In this document: positions 31,054 through 39,209 of the stretch, piece by piece
Numbering within the stretch: position 1 is the first letter of the stretch
Layout: each line of letters begins with the position of its first letter
DNA from: Candidatus Poribacteria bacterium
GTDB lineage: Bacteria; Poribacteria; WGA-4E; WGA-3G
DNA length: 64,000 nucleotides
Direction: 5' to 3'
NCBI GenBank assembly: GCA_003635195.1
Contig: PYIY01000185.1
Coordinates: 1-64,000 of the forward strand
The notes under the pieces: model-generated
What the model was told of the DNA's origin: nothing
Seen by the model: only the letters and a program-made list of their open reading frames with translations
Databases searched by the model: none
Made by a program: the position numbers and the translations under genes

Positions 31054-33516
31054 TCAATGTGTTTGGTGTTCATGGGGGTGATCCGAATCACGAATGCTTT
31101 GGGTTCGTAGATGTTGTGTGGGTTCTGTTATAAGGTATTCCGAATCCGCTTTAATGAATGACGGATAGTGAATTTTCCAAACTTTGACAAAGGCAGTGTT
31201 CTCTCCGTTTGTCGGGTAGATAGGGATAAAGGTGTCATTGTATTTGCCTCTCAGGAACAGCTTAACAGCGAGGCTATTCCATCCGAGCGATGGTATATAA
31301 TAGGTTTTTTGTAAGCGTGCATGTCTGTCAAAATCAAAAATTATCCCACCGTTTCCAATATCTACTGCTTGTAGAGAGGGTTTGTTGGTGTTTATGAGAA
31401 TCTCTTTGAAAATGTTGTGGTGTGTTCTGAGATGGATGGTGACAGATATCTTTTGTTGTGCGTTAGGCAAGGTGTGTGCATGCTCACCGGGGTTTCGGAT
31501 GGGTGTAGTCGAAATCATATCAACAAACGCCACGGGGGTTTCATGCCAGTGTGGTCGTACTTGGTATGGTGTGCCGATGGGAGTCTCTATAGGTCTGAGT
31601 TCATAGAATCTAAAGTGTCTGTCATTGTTTGTATTGCTGCCAATAAGTGAGTAGGCATGGGAACGAGCTATGACTTCATGCTTAGTTAGCAGAAGGTGTG
31701 TGGCGTTGTGGGTTTTAAGGAAGGTCAGTGCTTCGTACTTGTCTTGCGCACAGAAGAGATGTCGGTAATAGAGATGTATCCAGTGCGGGAGAAAATGGTC
31801 GGAGTCAACAATAGTTTTGACACCGCTGAGAACGTTGAGTTGTGTGCCATGGGGCCAATTGGCAGCGATCACAGCGTCTTCTGAGAGTGTATCTTTCATC
31901 CATTCAAAAGTCTGTGCAAGACTTCCTGTTCCGGGTTTGGGAGATTTCATTCGTGCGGCAGCATCAACAGCCCTACTTGCATGACCGCCGATAGGATTCC
32001 AAAAGAGAATAGGTATTAACACAACGACAGCAAAAATGGCAGCGAAGCGTTTTTCCTGAATGCGATGTTGGTAAAGAATCTTTTTCTCCTTTAATCTTTG
32101 TATGAAATGTGCAGGTGATAGCCAGAGGAGCCAGGCGGTACCGTAGGCAAGTGGGAAACCAATAAAGAAATCGTAGCGTTTTCCGCCACGGGCGAGGGAA
32201 ACCCACAAAAGAAACCATACAAGGGCAGCGACCGTTACTAATTCGTTTCTCTGAGGCATTTTTCGGAGGGATGCGATGGCGAGACAAACAGCAGTCGTCC
32301 CTAATGAAATCAAAAAGAACGTATCACACCTTGCTTCTCCTATCCAGGTACTGACAGGCCATCGAAAGAAAGTTGTTGCAGTAAAGAATATGAGCGAAAG
32401 TGTGAGGGGTATCCCGTTGCGTTTCCAGAGGTGCAAACAAGCGAATATCAATCCGATGCTCCCTAAAAGGAAGACAGCCCCGTATCGTCCGATCCAATAT
32501 CCAAAATATGGATCGCCTAATTCCCCGACATTCTGCATGAGGCGACTTTCCCCAAATATGAAAGCGGTTGTTTTCAACGTATTTCCATAAAAAAGGATGT
32601 AACAGACACCGGTTGCAATAGCAAGGAGTGTTAAACCCCAGGCAAGTTTACGTGCATGTATGCGGAGGTGTTCAATGTACTGGAGGATCATATCTTTCAG
32701 CCCCCGAATCGCGAACACTGTAAGCGGCGGGAGAAGCATGAGGGCTGCGACATGTGTTGAGAACCCATATCCGCTGCGATAGGCGGGACTGATAAGGTAG
32801 AGCAAGGGCACGAATATGAGGATATAGGCGAGGTATTCTTTCCTCGCGTGTTTGGCATCGGTGGTACAGAACTTCCAGAGTTCTATAGTGAGAATGATTA
32901 AGACAAATAACCCGAAACCTTCCCAACTCATGCCGCCCAGGAAAACGATGAAGCCAGCGAGTACAGTGGCAATCCATCTGCGATGTCCGGGATCCATCTG
33001 TTCTTTCCATAGGTAACTGGTGACTGCAAGTACCCCGAGCATCCAACACCATGCGTCGCGGTCGCCGAACCCTGCGGCACTGCGACTGATACTGCCAGGA
33101 AGGGTTGCTAAAAGCACGCCAACGAGGGTGGCGAAGAAGATTCCGTAGCAACGGGTGAGAAAGAGAAAGAGAACACCGAGCCCGATTGTAAATGAGATGA
33201 CAGGAAGATAAAGTTGGATGTGATAGAGAGACAACCAAGGTGAAACTTTGTGGATGTAGGCGACGGCGTAGGCATAGAAGGGCAATATCTGTCCGTTATC
33301 TCTCCCGTATGGTAGCCAGCGGTGCATATCGCGTTCAGGAAGGTGTCCCTGTTCGGCAATCTCTTGTGCTTGTGCAGCGAAGATATAAGCATCGTTGGTA
33401 GTAAATTGTCCATCCGGAATTCTATCTACACCTTGAACGCGAATCAAGAAGGTGAGGCTGATGAGGCTGAAAAGGAGTATGCCGCGGCCAAGGTATTTGA
33501 AAAGCAAATGTTTCAT
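31054..33516 (-). CDS. STT3-like oligosaccharyltransferase (L2)
   Basis: 820 residues; about 12-13 membrane helices to residue 490, then a soluble C-terminal domain, the STT3/AglB/PglB plan. First acid motif TTNDAYIFAA (D42), second motif SAAGFGDRDAWCW (about 145-158), the loop Glu in NVGELGDPYFGYW, and the Arg in WIGEARCDTFF all match catalytic or lipid-phosphate sites. The acceptor-binding WWDYG reads NWPHG (about 553) within DAVIAANWPHGTQ; IVDSDH follows as in the family. The C-terminus is His-rich (DHPHEHQTH). It ends a five-gene operon of Cys- and His-rich proteins, 11 bases behind the His-rich gene. Likely transfers a lipid-linked glycan to protein outside the membrane, with altered acceptor recognition. 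Confidence 0.8.
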   Translation of the reverse strand: MKHLLFKYLGRGILLFSLISLTFLIRVQGVDRIPDGQFTTNDAYIFAAQAQEIAEQGHLPERDMHRWLPYGRDNGQILPFYAYAVAYIHKVSPWLSLYHIQLYLPVISFTIGLGVLFLFLTRCYGIFFATLVGVLLATLPGSISRSAAGFGDRDAWCWMLGVLAVTSYLWKEQMDPGHRRWIATVLAGFIVFLGGMSWEGFGLFVLIILTIELWKFCTTDAKHARKEYLAYILIFVPLLYLISPAYRSGYGFSTHVAALMLLPPLTVFAIRGLKDMILQYIEHLRIHARKLAWGLTLLAIATGVCYILFYGNTLKTTAFIFGESRLMQNVGELGDPYFGYWIGRYGAVFLLGSIGLIFACLHLWKRNGIPLTLSLIFFTATTFFRWPVSTWIGEARCDTFFLISLGTTAVCLAIASLRKMPQRNELVTVAALVWFLLWVSLARGGKRYDFFIGFPLAYGTAWLLWLSPAHFIQRLKEKKILYQHRIQEKRFAAIFAVVVLIPILFWNPIGGHASRAVDAAARMKSPKPGTGSLAQTFEWMKDTLSEDAVIAANWPHGTQLNVLSGVKTIVDSDHFLPHWIHLYYRHLFCAQDKYEALTFLKTHNATHLLLTKHEVIARSHAYSLIGSNTNNDRHFRFYELRPIETPIGTPYQVRPHWHETPVAFVDMISTTPIRNPGEHAHTLPNAQQKISVTIHLRTHHNIFKEILINTNKPSLQAVDIGNGGIIFDFDRHARLQKTYYIPSLGWNSLAVKLFLRGKYNDTFIPIYPTNGENTAFVKVWKIHYPSFIKADSEYLITEPTQHLRTQSIRDSDHPHEHQTH

Positions 33517-33527
33517 AAAAAGTCGTT

Positions 33528-34247
33528 TTACTTGATGCCGAGTTTTATCTCAATATCTGCCAGGATCTGATCCGCCGCTTTGTCGCCCCAATTGTCGCGA
33601 AAGGTTTTGCGCATTTGCGTCAAAGAGGCCAAGATTTCATCGGTGTGTCCTGATACTACCAACCCTGTGAAAATGTGACGTATTTCCTCTATATACTCTG
33701 CTTCAAATTGTGACACACGTTCACCAAGTGCATGAAGGTCCGCCTCTGTTGGGTACTTTTCCTCGACTTCTTCCAAGGTGAGTGAAGACAATTCTATGAT
33801 GTCGGGATATTTTTCGTTTATTTCCTCTGCCACAACCAACATGTATTCATGCAGCGTGTAGTGCAGCTCTTCGATGGAAGATGTTTCATCTGTGTGTTCG
33901 GTGTCTTCTGCATCTTGCGTGTCTATACGACTTGGCATGGAGCGAGGTGGCTCTGTGGTCATACCCTCTAATGCGATGTCCTCTGCAGTTGCTTCGGGTG
34001 GTATTGCTTCATAGAAGGTTTCAGGGATGTTTTCTTCGTCGTGAGTGTGTCCAATATCCGCTTCATGGTGAGTGTGCTGAGCGGATGATGTCCGCCTTAG
34101 TATCTGCCGTGGCTTATAAATCTTAATAGGTTTGTGTGTAGGTGTGTTGTCTCGAAAGAGAATGAGGGCACCGATTGACAGTAGGATGCAAGTGGCACAG
34201 ATATAAGCGAAACGTCTCCATAAAGATTTTGTGTTTTTTGTTTCCAT
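33528..34247 (-). CDS. membrane-anchored His-rich protein (L2)
   Basis: 239 residues. N-terminal helix (FAYICATCILLSIGALILF), then HKPIKIYKPRQILRR, the His-rich HTHHEADIGHTHDEENIPE, and an acidic helical domain (ELHYTLHEYMLVVAEEINEKYPD.., QILADIEIKLGIK). It matches the L1 protein at 13882 in the order helix, KIYK, His cluster, helical domain, although the C-terminal domains differ. AGGAGGAG precedes the ATG. The start codon lies next to the stop of the preceding gene, so the two are translationally coupled. Confidence 0.75.
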   Translation of the reverse strand: METKNTKSLWRRFAYICATCILLSIGALILFRDNTPTHKPIKIYKPRQILRRTSSAQHTHHEADIGHTHDEENIPETFYEAIPPEATAEDIALEGMTTEPPRSMPSRIDTQDAEDTEHTDETSSIEELHYTLHEYMLVVAEEINEKYPDIIELSSLTLEEVEEKYPTEADLHALGERVSQFEAEYIEEIRHIFTGLVVSGHTDEILASLTQMRKTFRDNWGDKAADQILADIEIKLGIK

Positions 34248-34248
34248 C

Positions 34249-34464
34249 TCATCTCTCCTCCTTTTCTTCGCGAACTATAGCCCACGTCTCCCAACGAATC
34301 TTTGTGTAGATATAGGTAGTTATCAAAGAGAAGCATAGGGTCATTATAACAATCACCGCGACTTTCGCGGTAAGCCCCTGAACAAAAGAGTAGCAGGTCT
34401 CAGAAAGAAGGTTATAGACAAATAAAACTGTGAACCAGTAAACATATTTCCATCTCGGGTGCAT
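34249..34464 (-). CDS. small two-helix membrane protein, truncated paralogue
   Basis: 71 residues from the ATG at 34464 (GGAG eight bases upstream). It begins MHPRWKYVYWFTVL, the same 14 residues as the next gene upstream, followed by two membrane helices and a charged tail (KIRWETWAIVREEKEER). Where the neighbour continues into a Cys-rich domain, this one stops, so it is a partial tandem duplicate or a deliberately short partner. Confidence 0.7.
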   Translation of the reverse strand: MHPRWKYVYWFTVLFVYNLLSETCYSFVQGLTAKVAVIVIMTLCFSLITTYIYTKIRWETWAIVREEKEER

Positions 34465-34477
34465 ACAATTTTCTCCA

Positions 34478-34909
34478 TTATGCGGATCTGCAATTCTCAT
34501 GTTCTTCGCTACATCCGCGATAGAGTACGTCACACGGCTTGCATCTCTTCACTTGGCGGTGTTTCTCTTTATCGGAATGACACTGATAGACTCTTTTCCC
34601 GCATCCCTTCGTTGCATCGTTGTCTTGACATGTATACATGAATCTATGTACCCTATTCTGCAATTTGAACCAAGAACGGGTAGTCGTGTCACACGCTAAA
34701 CATTTCCACTTTTTTTCTCCTGTGCGAACAATACTTTGTGTCTGCAGGGATAGTATTTCCTCAATCGCGGTTGCGGCACCGGTGACACAGAGTATTGTAA
34801 GAATGGTCATGTCTCCGGAAGCGGTGTTAAAATAGCGAAGGGTCTCCATCAGAAGGCAGTAGATACCGAGAACTGTGAACCAGTAAACATATTTCCATCT
34901 CGGGTGCAT
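34478..34909 (-). CDS. membrane protein with Cys/His-rich domain (L2)
   Basis: 143 residues; AAGGAGG just before the ATG. Two N-terminal helices (VYWFTVLGIYCLLMETL; MTILTILCVTGAATAI), then WKCLACDTTTRSWFKL, HRFMYTCQDNDATKGC, VYQCHSDKEKH and CKPCDVLYRGCSEEHENC. The last part matches the secreted protein at 35093 almost residue for residue and shares C-x2-C-x3-Y-x2-C with the L1 protein at 12526. It looks like a metal- or disulfide-stabilised domain presented at the membrane. No known family. Confidence 0.75.
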   Translation of the reverse strand: MHPRWKYVYWFTVLGIYCLLMETLRYFNTASGDMTILTILCVTGAATAIEEILSLQTQSIVRTGEKKWKCLACDTTTRSWFKLQNRVHRFMYTCQDNDATKGCGKRVYQCHSDKEKHRQVKRCKPCDVLYRGCSEEHENCRSA

Positions 34910-35092
34910 ATAACCTCCTTGTGGTTGAAACCTCTGAGATGACAGCAGATATCATATCGTGTCTCTCATAAATAGGATTTCATTGGACGAGTTTCCCGGA
35001 GACCCTTGCTCTCAACGGTTGCCGAAAATGCTGGAGGCGTTGTGACCGCAATCGGCATACATGCCGTTGTTTACGCCATTTTTGCAGCAGTT

Positions 35093-35611
35093 TCAACTCT
35101 CGTCGTCATTATCACAATCATCATGTCCACCTACACACGCGCGATAATCGACGACACACGAAGGACAGTGTTTTATCTGCTTGTGTTTCTCTTTATCGGA
35201 GTGACATTGATAGACATCGTTGTCACATCCTGCTACATCATCGTTATCTTCACATGTATACATGAATCTATGTGCAGATGTCTCCAAGTTGGCCCTTGAA
35301 CTGTCTGTTGCCCCACATGCCCCACATTTGTACCTCTTGGCACCCGTTACGATAATAATAATGTGATCGTCCAAACTATGGGGTTTGCTTGCGTCGACCC
35401 CTGGCTCGTGAGAAGCTTTCTTCTTCAGAGCTTCTTCAATAATTTTATAGAGACCACTGCCGGCGGCACTTTGTGTTATAGCCGCCCACCATTCACCCAA
35501 GCATGCTTCCGCTTCTTGCTTGGGGTTAAAGACCGGAAGAACTAGTGAGACGGTAAAACAGAGTGCAAGTAGTAACGCAATGGATTTGAATGAACTATAT
35601 TTCAGATACAT
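35093..35611 (-). CDS. secreted Cys/His-rich protein (L2)
   Basis: 172 residues. Signal peptide (SIALLLALCFTVSLVLPVF), an alpha-helical middle (LYKIIEEALKKKASHE), then YKCGACGATDSSRANL, HRFMYTCEDNDDVAGC, VYQCHSDKEKHKQIKHC and CPSCVVDYRACVGGHDDC with an Asp-rich end. The Cys domain is shared with the gene downstream. It is the first intact gene of the L2 operon; the sigma-54 promoter lies about 680 bases upstream with a decayed region between. A weak GGAGATAG site precedes the ATG. Confidence 0.75.
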   Translation of the reverse strand: MYLKYSSFKSIALLLALCFTVSLVLPVFNPKQEAEACLGEWWAAITQSAAGSGLYKIIEEALKKKASHEPGVDASKPHSLDDHIIIIVTGAKRYKCGACGATDSSRANLETSAHRFMYTCEDNDDVAGCDNDVYQCHSDKEKHKQIKHCPSCVVDYRACVGGHDDCDNDDES

Positions 35612-35655
35612 TTATTTATCTATCTCCTTTCCGATTCTTTAGACGAAACCGGAGT

Positions 35656-35731
35656 GAATATAAGAGAAGCACAACTTAGCAACTTCTCTTGGTCATTCAT
35701 AGGAGACAGGGTTTATGATAACGTGTCTCCT
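35656..35731. repeat. two hairpins in the L2 leader
   Basis: GAGAAGCACAACTTAGCAAC-TTCTC and AGGAGACA...TGTCTCCT (35701-35731), with an inner GTTTATGATAAC palindrome. Both sit just upstream of the secreted Cys-rich gene, inside the presumed leader, where they could attenuate or protect the transcript. Confidence 0.45.
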
Positions 35732-35744
35732 ATATTCTTGTCAA

Positions 35745-35990
35745 CTACAATTGATGCGCGATTTCGGTGGCGCGTTTCCACTCCAAACAAACTACCAGAA
35801 ACGCTTCTCCGTATTGTATAGCGTGCTGATTTCCAATTATACTTGTATTATGGATACAATAGAAAACCAGTACGGTCAAATCTAACTTTAAACCTCTTTG
35901 GCAGTGCTGTGCGTTGCGGGTGTTAGTGCCACATGCAACGCACCCGAACGGATTTGATAGGGGGTTAAGCGTGTTGTACGTTCCTGTCAA
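35745..35990 (-). pseudogene. possible decayed Cys-rich paralogue
   Basis: An 81-codon frame with CVACGTNTRNAQ and FYCIHNTSIIGNQHAIQY, which can be lined up with CGACGATDSSRA and YTCEDNDDVAGCDNDVYQC of the neighbouring gene, but most cysteines are lost. No ribosome site at the first ATG. I read it as the worn remains of another copy between the promoter and the intact genes. The similarity is weak. Confidence 0.3.
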
Positions 35991-36233
35991 ATCTACATCA
36001 AGAAAACTGCCGATTTTTCATTAGCCATCGGACGAATGTCGCAAGGATGACTCCTGATGTTGATCATCGGCGATACTCACACACCTACCGAACGCAACAC
36101 AGCTGATAAAAGCTGCCAAATCTGTGTCTTTGTTCGCGTTAATTTTCATTTGACGATGAAATGAAAATTGACACATTCGTTTTTGGCGACCTGGACCATC
36201 CATACTTTTGGATGTTTCACCGGTTCACCCTTT

Positions 36234-36352
36234 AACTCATCTTTGGTAGGACTATTGGTGCCCCTACGTGCTACAGTTGAGCTCACGTTTATAGTAGCAA
36301 GTATCGTGCCAATGTGAGAAACCTGACTGTTACGGGATCCCACGATTTTTCC
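36234..36352 (-). promoter_or_regulatory. conserved 119-bp promoter element, L2 copy
   Basis: Gapless match to 15485-15603 (about 99 of 119 identical by eye). Includes the sigma-54 core, the CTCAC / GTGAG arms around it, and the conserved early leader ending at ATGAGTT. Confidence 0.85.
36295..36312 (-). promoter_or_regulatory. sigma-54 promoter of L2
   Basis: Minus strand TTGGCACGATACTTGCTA, an essentially perfect TTGGCACG-N4-TTGCT with GG-N10-GC. It drives the Cys/His-rich and STT3 operon. Confidence 0.88.
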
Positions 36353-36354
36353 AC

Positions 36355-36413
36355 TGTAAAGATTCTTTACAATTGTCAATATTTTTTACACTGGACTGTA
36401 AAGAATCTTTACA
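36355..36413. promoter_or_regulatory. paired 17-bp palindromic operators (L2 enhancer)
   Basis: TGTAAAGATTCTTTACA (36355-36371) and TGTAAAGAATCTTTACA (36397-36413), each a full palindrome apart from the centre base, centred 42 bases apart and roughly 80 and 120 bases upstream of the expected start of transcription. This is the geometry of enhancer-binding protein sites. The sequence is unlike the L1 sites. Confidence 0.75.
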
Positions 36414-36550
36414 ATTGATACACTAAACGCGTGATTCTGGCTCGAATGCCGAGCATCGCAATACCAAATCCCTTAGAAAGACGAACGGACGCAATGCATC
36501 AGCAAACCTTTCTGCTGTAGGCACACGGACATAAAAATCCCTACTACATT

Positions 36551-36594
36551 TGCGTAAGTCCTAAAATCATGTCAACTATTTTGCGTAAGTCCTA
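36551..36594. repeat. two direct TGCGTAAGTCCTA repeat ends
   Basis: Two copies of TGCGTAAGTCCTA 31 bases apart, both in the orientation of the right end of the element at 16967. No left end is seen nearby. Confidence 0.6.
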
Positions 36595-37440
36595 TTTCTG
36601 ATAAAATTGCCAAAGTTGGACATCACTATATTCTTCATAATCGGTTGGCATTCAAAGTGAGCCTTTCTTATATTAAGTGCAGGAATTGGATGAAAAGGTT
36701 ACAAAAAATAATGTCGTTCCCCAATTCTGGTATCAGGACTGACACAGATTAGTGGACTTACTTTGATAGGGCCAACTATTCTTGAGGGGTCTAACTGCTC
36801 TAATCTGTTATCAGGGGAGACCAGAGACACATCGAAACCTCCACGCTTAAAGTGTTTCAATAATTGTGGACTTTACTATAAACCTGAGCTGCAATGTCTG
36901 ATTAAATGAAAACCGTCATCTAACAATGTATCAAAGACCAATTTTTTAGGCACTTTTCGTGCATAAAATGAAAAAAATGTCATAAATTATAAAAAAAGTG
37001 GGATCCAGCAAGCCATCTGGCTTTTTTGTAGGAGAGGTTTCTGATGTCAAATTCACGTTAAGTGTGAAAAAATCAACGAAGAGGCTGGCGGAAATAAGAG
37101 GTAATTAAAGTGTCACACTTCAGGCATCGTATCTACCCAATTTCCTTTTCCATCCTTCCCCTTTTCGATTGAGAGACTTGGTACAGCGTTGGATATACAC
37201 GTATCTTCTATTCGTTGTGTGAAATGTGAAAATAGTCCCTGGGGTCTCTGCTATGGGCATGGTAGGACGGAAAGGTAGCAAAATAGAAACACCGTCTGAG
37301 CAACTGCCCGGTGTAGTATGCTGAGAGGGTTCGGTTCGTTGATTTGTATGGAAAGGGAAATATTTGTATAAAATCGCCCTTTTGGAAGGGTGCTCTTAAA
37401 TTTGAAAGAGAATTTTGAGAATGGAAGGTTGGGATATCAA
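36595..37440. other. long intergenic region without recognised gene
   Basis: About 850 AT-rich bases. I find no convincing reading frame or RNA gene. One hairpin, AGCCA-TC-TGGCT followed by TTTTTT near 37006-37026, could end a plus-strand transcript, and CGCCCTTTTGGAAGGGTG occurs near 37375. The region may be decayed DNA. Confidence 0.4.
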
Positions 37441-37458
37441 CTTTCTTCCATACAGACT

Positions 37459-37513
37459 GGAAGGTTGGAAGAGGCGGAAGTTCTTTACCAGCCTTCCGAT
37501 CTTCCAGCCTTCC
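37459..37513. repeat. GGAAGGTTGGAAG hairpin repeat
   Basis: Arms GGAAGGTTGGAAG and CTTCCAGCCTTCC around a 29-base centre, 3' of the sigma factor gene. Same family as at 62966. Confidence 0.65.
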
Positions 37514-37524
37514 ATCTTAATTTT

Positions 37525-38139
37525 TTAGGAATCTTCCTCTTGTAAGTACGGACGTAGATGTTTGCGAAGGTTACGATGCGCGTGAAGCAGATGTGCCTTA
37601 ACTGTTCCGTCAGATCTACCAACAACTGCCGCAATATCTTTAAGCGAGAGCCCGTCCCAATGTCGCAAAATAAAAATTTGCCGTTGTTTTGGTGGGAGTC
37701 GACGGACTGCTTTTCGGATGTGGGTTCTCAATTCTTTATTCTCCACCGCTTTTGCTGGCGACTCTGAACGCGGATCCGGAATGTTCGCCATCGGCAATTC
37801 TCCCGATTCATCGGAATCATACAAGAGCACTTCTGATCTCGATTTTTTCCTTAAGAAATCGATACAGAGGTTCACTGTGATGCGATAAAGCCAGCTATAA
37901 AACTGGCACTGGCTCTTAAAATCACCTAAGCCTTGGTAGGCGCGTATGAATGCGTCCTGCGTGAGGTCCAAGGCATCTTCGCGGTTTGAGATAAAGCGTT
38001 GCACCAAGCGGTAGGTGCGTTTCTGGTAGCGGGTAAAGAGCGTATCAAACGCGGCGGTGTCGCCTTGTTGAAATCGCTCAATCAGTTCGGTATCATCATA
38101 ACACTCTGGAGGAAGGCTTTCTTGGCTTTGGGGCTGCAT
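37525..38139 (-). CDS. ECF RNA polymerase sigma factor
   Basis: 204 residues. Region 2 at about 17-85 (TAAFDTLFTRYQKRTYRLVQRF, DALDLTQDAFIRAYQGLGDFK, FYSWLYRITVNLCIDFLRKK) and region 4 at about 135-190 (AVRRLPPKQRQIFILRHWDGLSLKDIAAVVGRSDGTVKAHL). This is the sigma-24/RpoE plan. It directs RNA polymerase to a special set of promoters. No anti-sigma gene follows; the next gene on the strand is a repeat away. GAGGAGAAC precedes the ATG. Confidence 0.9.
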   Translation of the reverse strand: MQPQSQESLPPECYDDTELIERFQQGDTAAFDTLFTRYQKRTYRLVQRFISNREDALDLTQDAFIRAYQGLGDFKSQCQFYSWLYRITVNLCIDFLRKKSRSEVLLYDSDESGELPMANIPDPRSESPAKAVENKELRTHIRKAVRRLPPKQRQIFILRHWDGLSLKDIAAVVGRSDGTVKAHLLHAHRNLRKHLRPYLQEEDS

Positions 38140-38174
38140 GTTCTCCTCTTAAGCGTCATCGGCCGGAAAAGTGA

Positions 38175-38216
38175 TTTCTGGAGTTTTTGGAAACCAAAAA
38201 CCAGAAACTCTGGTGG
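38175..38216. repeat. hairpin between MarR-like and sigma factor genes
   Basis: Near-inverted arms TTTCTGGAGTTTTTGG and CCAAAAACCAGAAACTC in the 95-base gap. No T-run; could weaken read-through from the MarR-like gene. Confidence 0.5.
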
Positions 38217-38234
38217 CCATTGACAAAATAGTAG

Positions 38235-39113
38235 TCACTGGTTCGTTTGTTTATAAACACGACAAAACCAACGTTTATATCTTTGGCTATCTTGAACCAT
38301 CTGTTGTAGAAGTATTAATTCTTCATCTGCTTCAGCACGTGGTGCCGTCTCAAGTAAGGCAACCAGTTCCTCATAGACTACATTGTCTTCATGAGCGAGT
38401 GCTGAAAGTAGCACCTCCATATTTTCACCACGGCCGAGTAGATTCAACAGTTGGTTCGTATGCCGAATTTCCTCGGAGGCGGCTTGGTTTAAGTACGCTG
38501 TGAGTTCGTGTTCATTCTGCTTTTCTGCGATTTGCGCGAGAATCAATCGCATCCCGACAAGTTTCAGTTTTGCCTGTGCAAGTTCGTCCAAATCGGCTTT
38601 AAACCGTTTTTGGAGATGATCTGCATCGCGGGGGTGTAACTGCGCATAACTTGGCCACACCGGCTTCGCCATCACCTGTTTCAACCGTTTTAGGCTTTCA
38701 ATCAGGCTTTCGCGTTCTCGTGTGGATAGCTGCCCAAAAGTGCTTTGCCAAAAATCTGCCGCGTGTTCTACACCCTTTCGGAAAAGTTCTTCAGACTGCG
38801 GCGTGAGTTTAATCCGAGCGCGTCTCCGGTCCTTATCACATTTACGACGGATTACCCAACCATGCCGTTCCAGACGACTCACTAACCCAGATGTTGTGTT
38901 ATGGGCGAGACCCAAGTGCTCACCGAGTTCACTCACTGACATCCCAGTATCACGACCATACCAATGAAGATGTTGTAGAGCGTTAAACTGGACGATCGTC
39001 AGGCGATTCGGGACAACTTCTTGAATAAATCTGGATCTAACAGCCGCTTGCGCATGACGCATCACACGCATTACAACATCAATTTCATTGTGGAATTCTT
39101 GGTCTTTAGACAT
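38235..39113 (-). CDS. MarR regulator fused to ferritin-like helical domain
   Basis: 292 residues, about twice the MarR length. Residues 1-145 form the winged helix (LTIVQFNALQHLHWYG, SVSELGEHLGLAHNTTSGLVSRLERHGWVIRRKCDKDRRRARIKLT). From about 180 on comes an all-helical part, MRLILAQIAEKQNEHELTAYL, NQAASEEIRHTNQLLNLLG, EDNVVYEELVALLETAPRA, with E-E-x-x-H in the position of a rubrerythrin or ferritin-like iron ligand. This suggests a regulator that senses iron or oxidant directly; inference only. A dyad upstream may be its own operator. No ribosome site is evident before the ATG. Confidence 0.75.
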   Translation of the reverse strand: MSKDQEFHNEIDVVMRVMRHAQAAVRSRFIQEVVPNRLTIVQFNALQHLHWYGRDTGMSVSELGEHLGLAHNTTSGLVSRLERHGWVIRRKCDKDRRRARIKLTPQSEELFRKGVEHAADFWQSTFGQLSTRERESLIESLKRLKQVMAKPVWPSYAQLHPRDADHLQKRFKADLDELAQAKLKLVGMRLILAQIAEKQNEHELTAYLNQAASEEIRHTNQLLNLLGRGENMEVLLSALAHEDNVVYEELVALLETAPRAEADEELILLQQMVQDSQRYKRWFCRVYKQTNQ

Positions 39114-39209
39114 TTTGGGTATTGTTAAAGTATAGGATTAATAGTAAGGATGAATGCTAACTATTAAAACGGGCAAGTCGAAAAGACTCGCAAGGCAATT
39201 AAGAAAATA

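Noticed and set aside
32672..33238. Minus-strand frame of 188 codons inside the STT3-like gene
   Set aside because: Out-of-frame overlap with a gene whose motifs are all in the other frame.
36234..36352. Riboswitch-like conserved leader
   Set aside because: The conserved block includes both boxes of a sigma-54 promoter, so most of it is upstream of the transcript; only about 50 bases remain and they match no riboswitch I know.
36146..36379. Minus-strand frame of 77 codons crossing the L2 promoter
   Set aside because: It reads through the operators and the sigma-54 box, has no start signal, and the same DNA is explained by the conserved promoter element.
36420..36540. tRNA-like stretch with GGCTCGAATGCCGAG
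   Set aside because: Acceptor and anticodon stems cannot be drawn; only one small stem forms.
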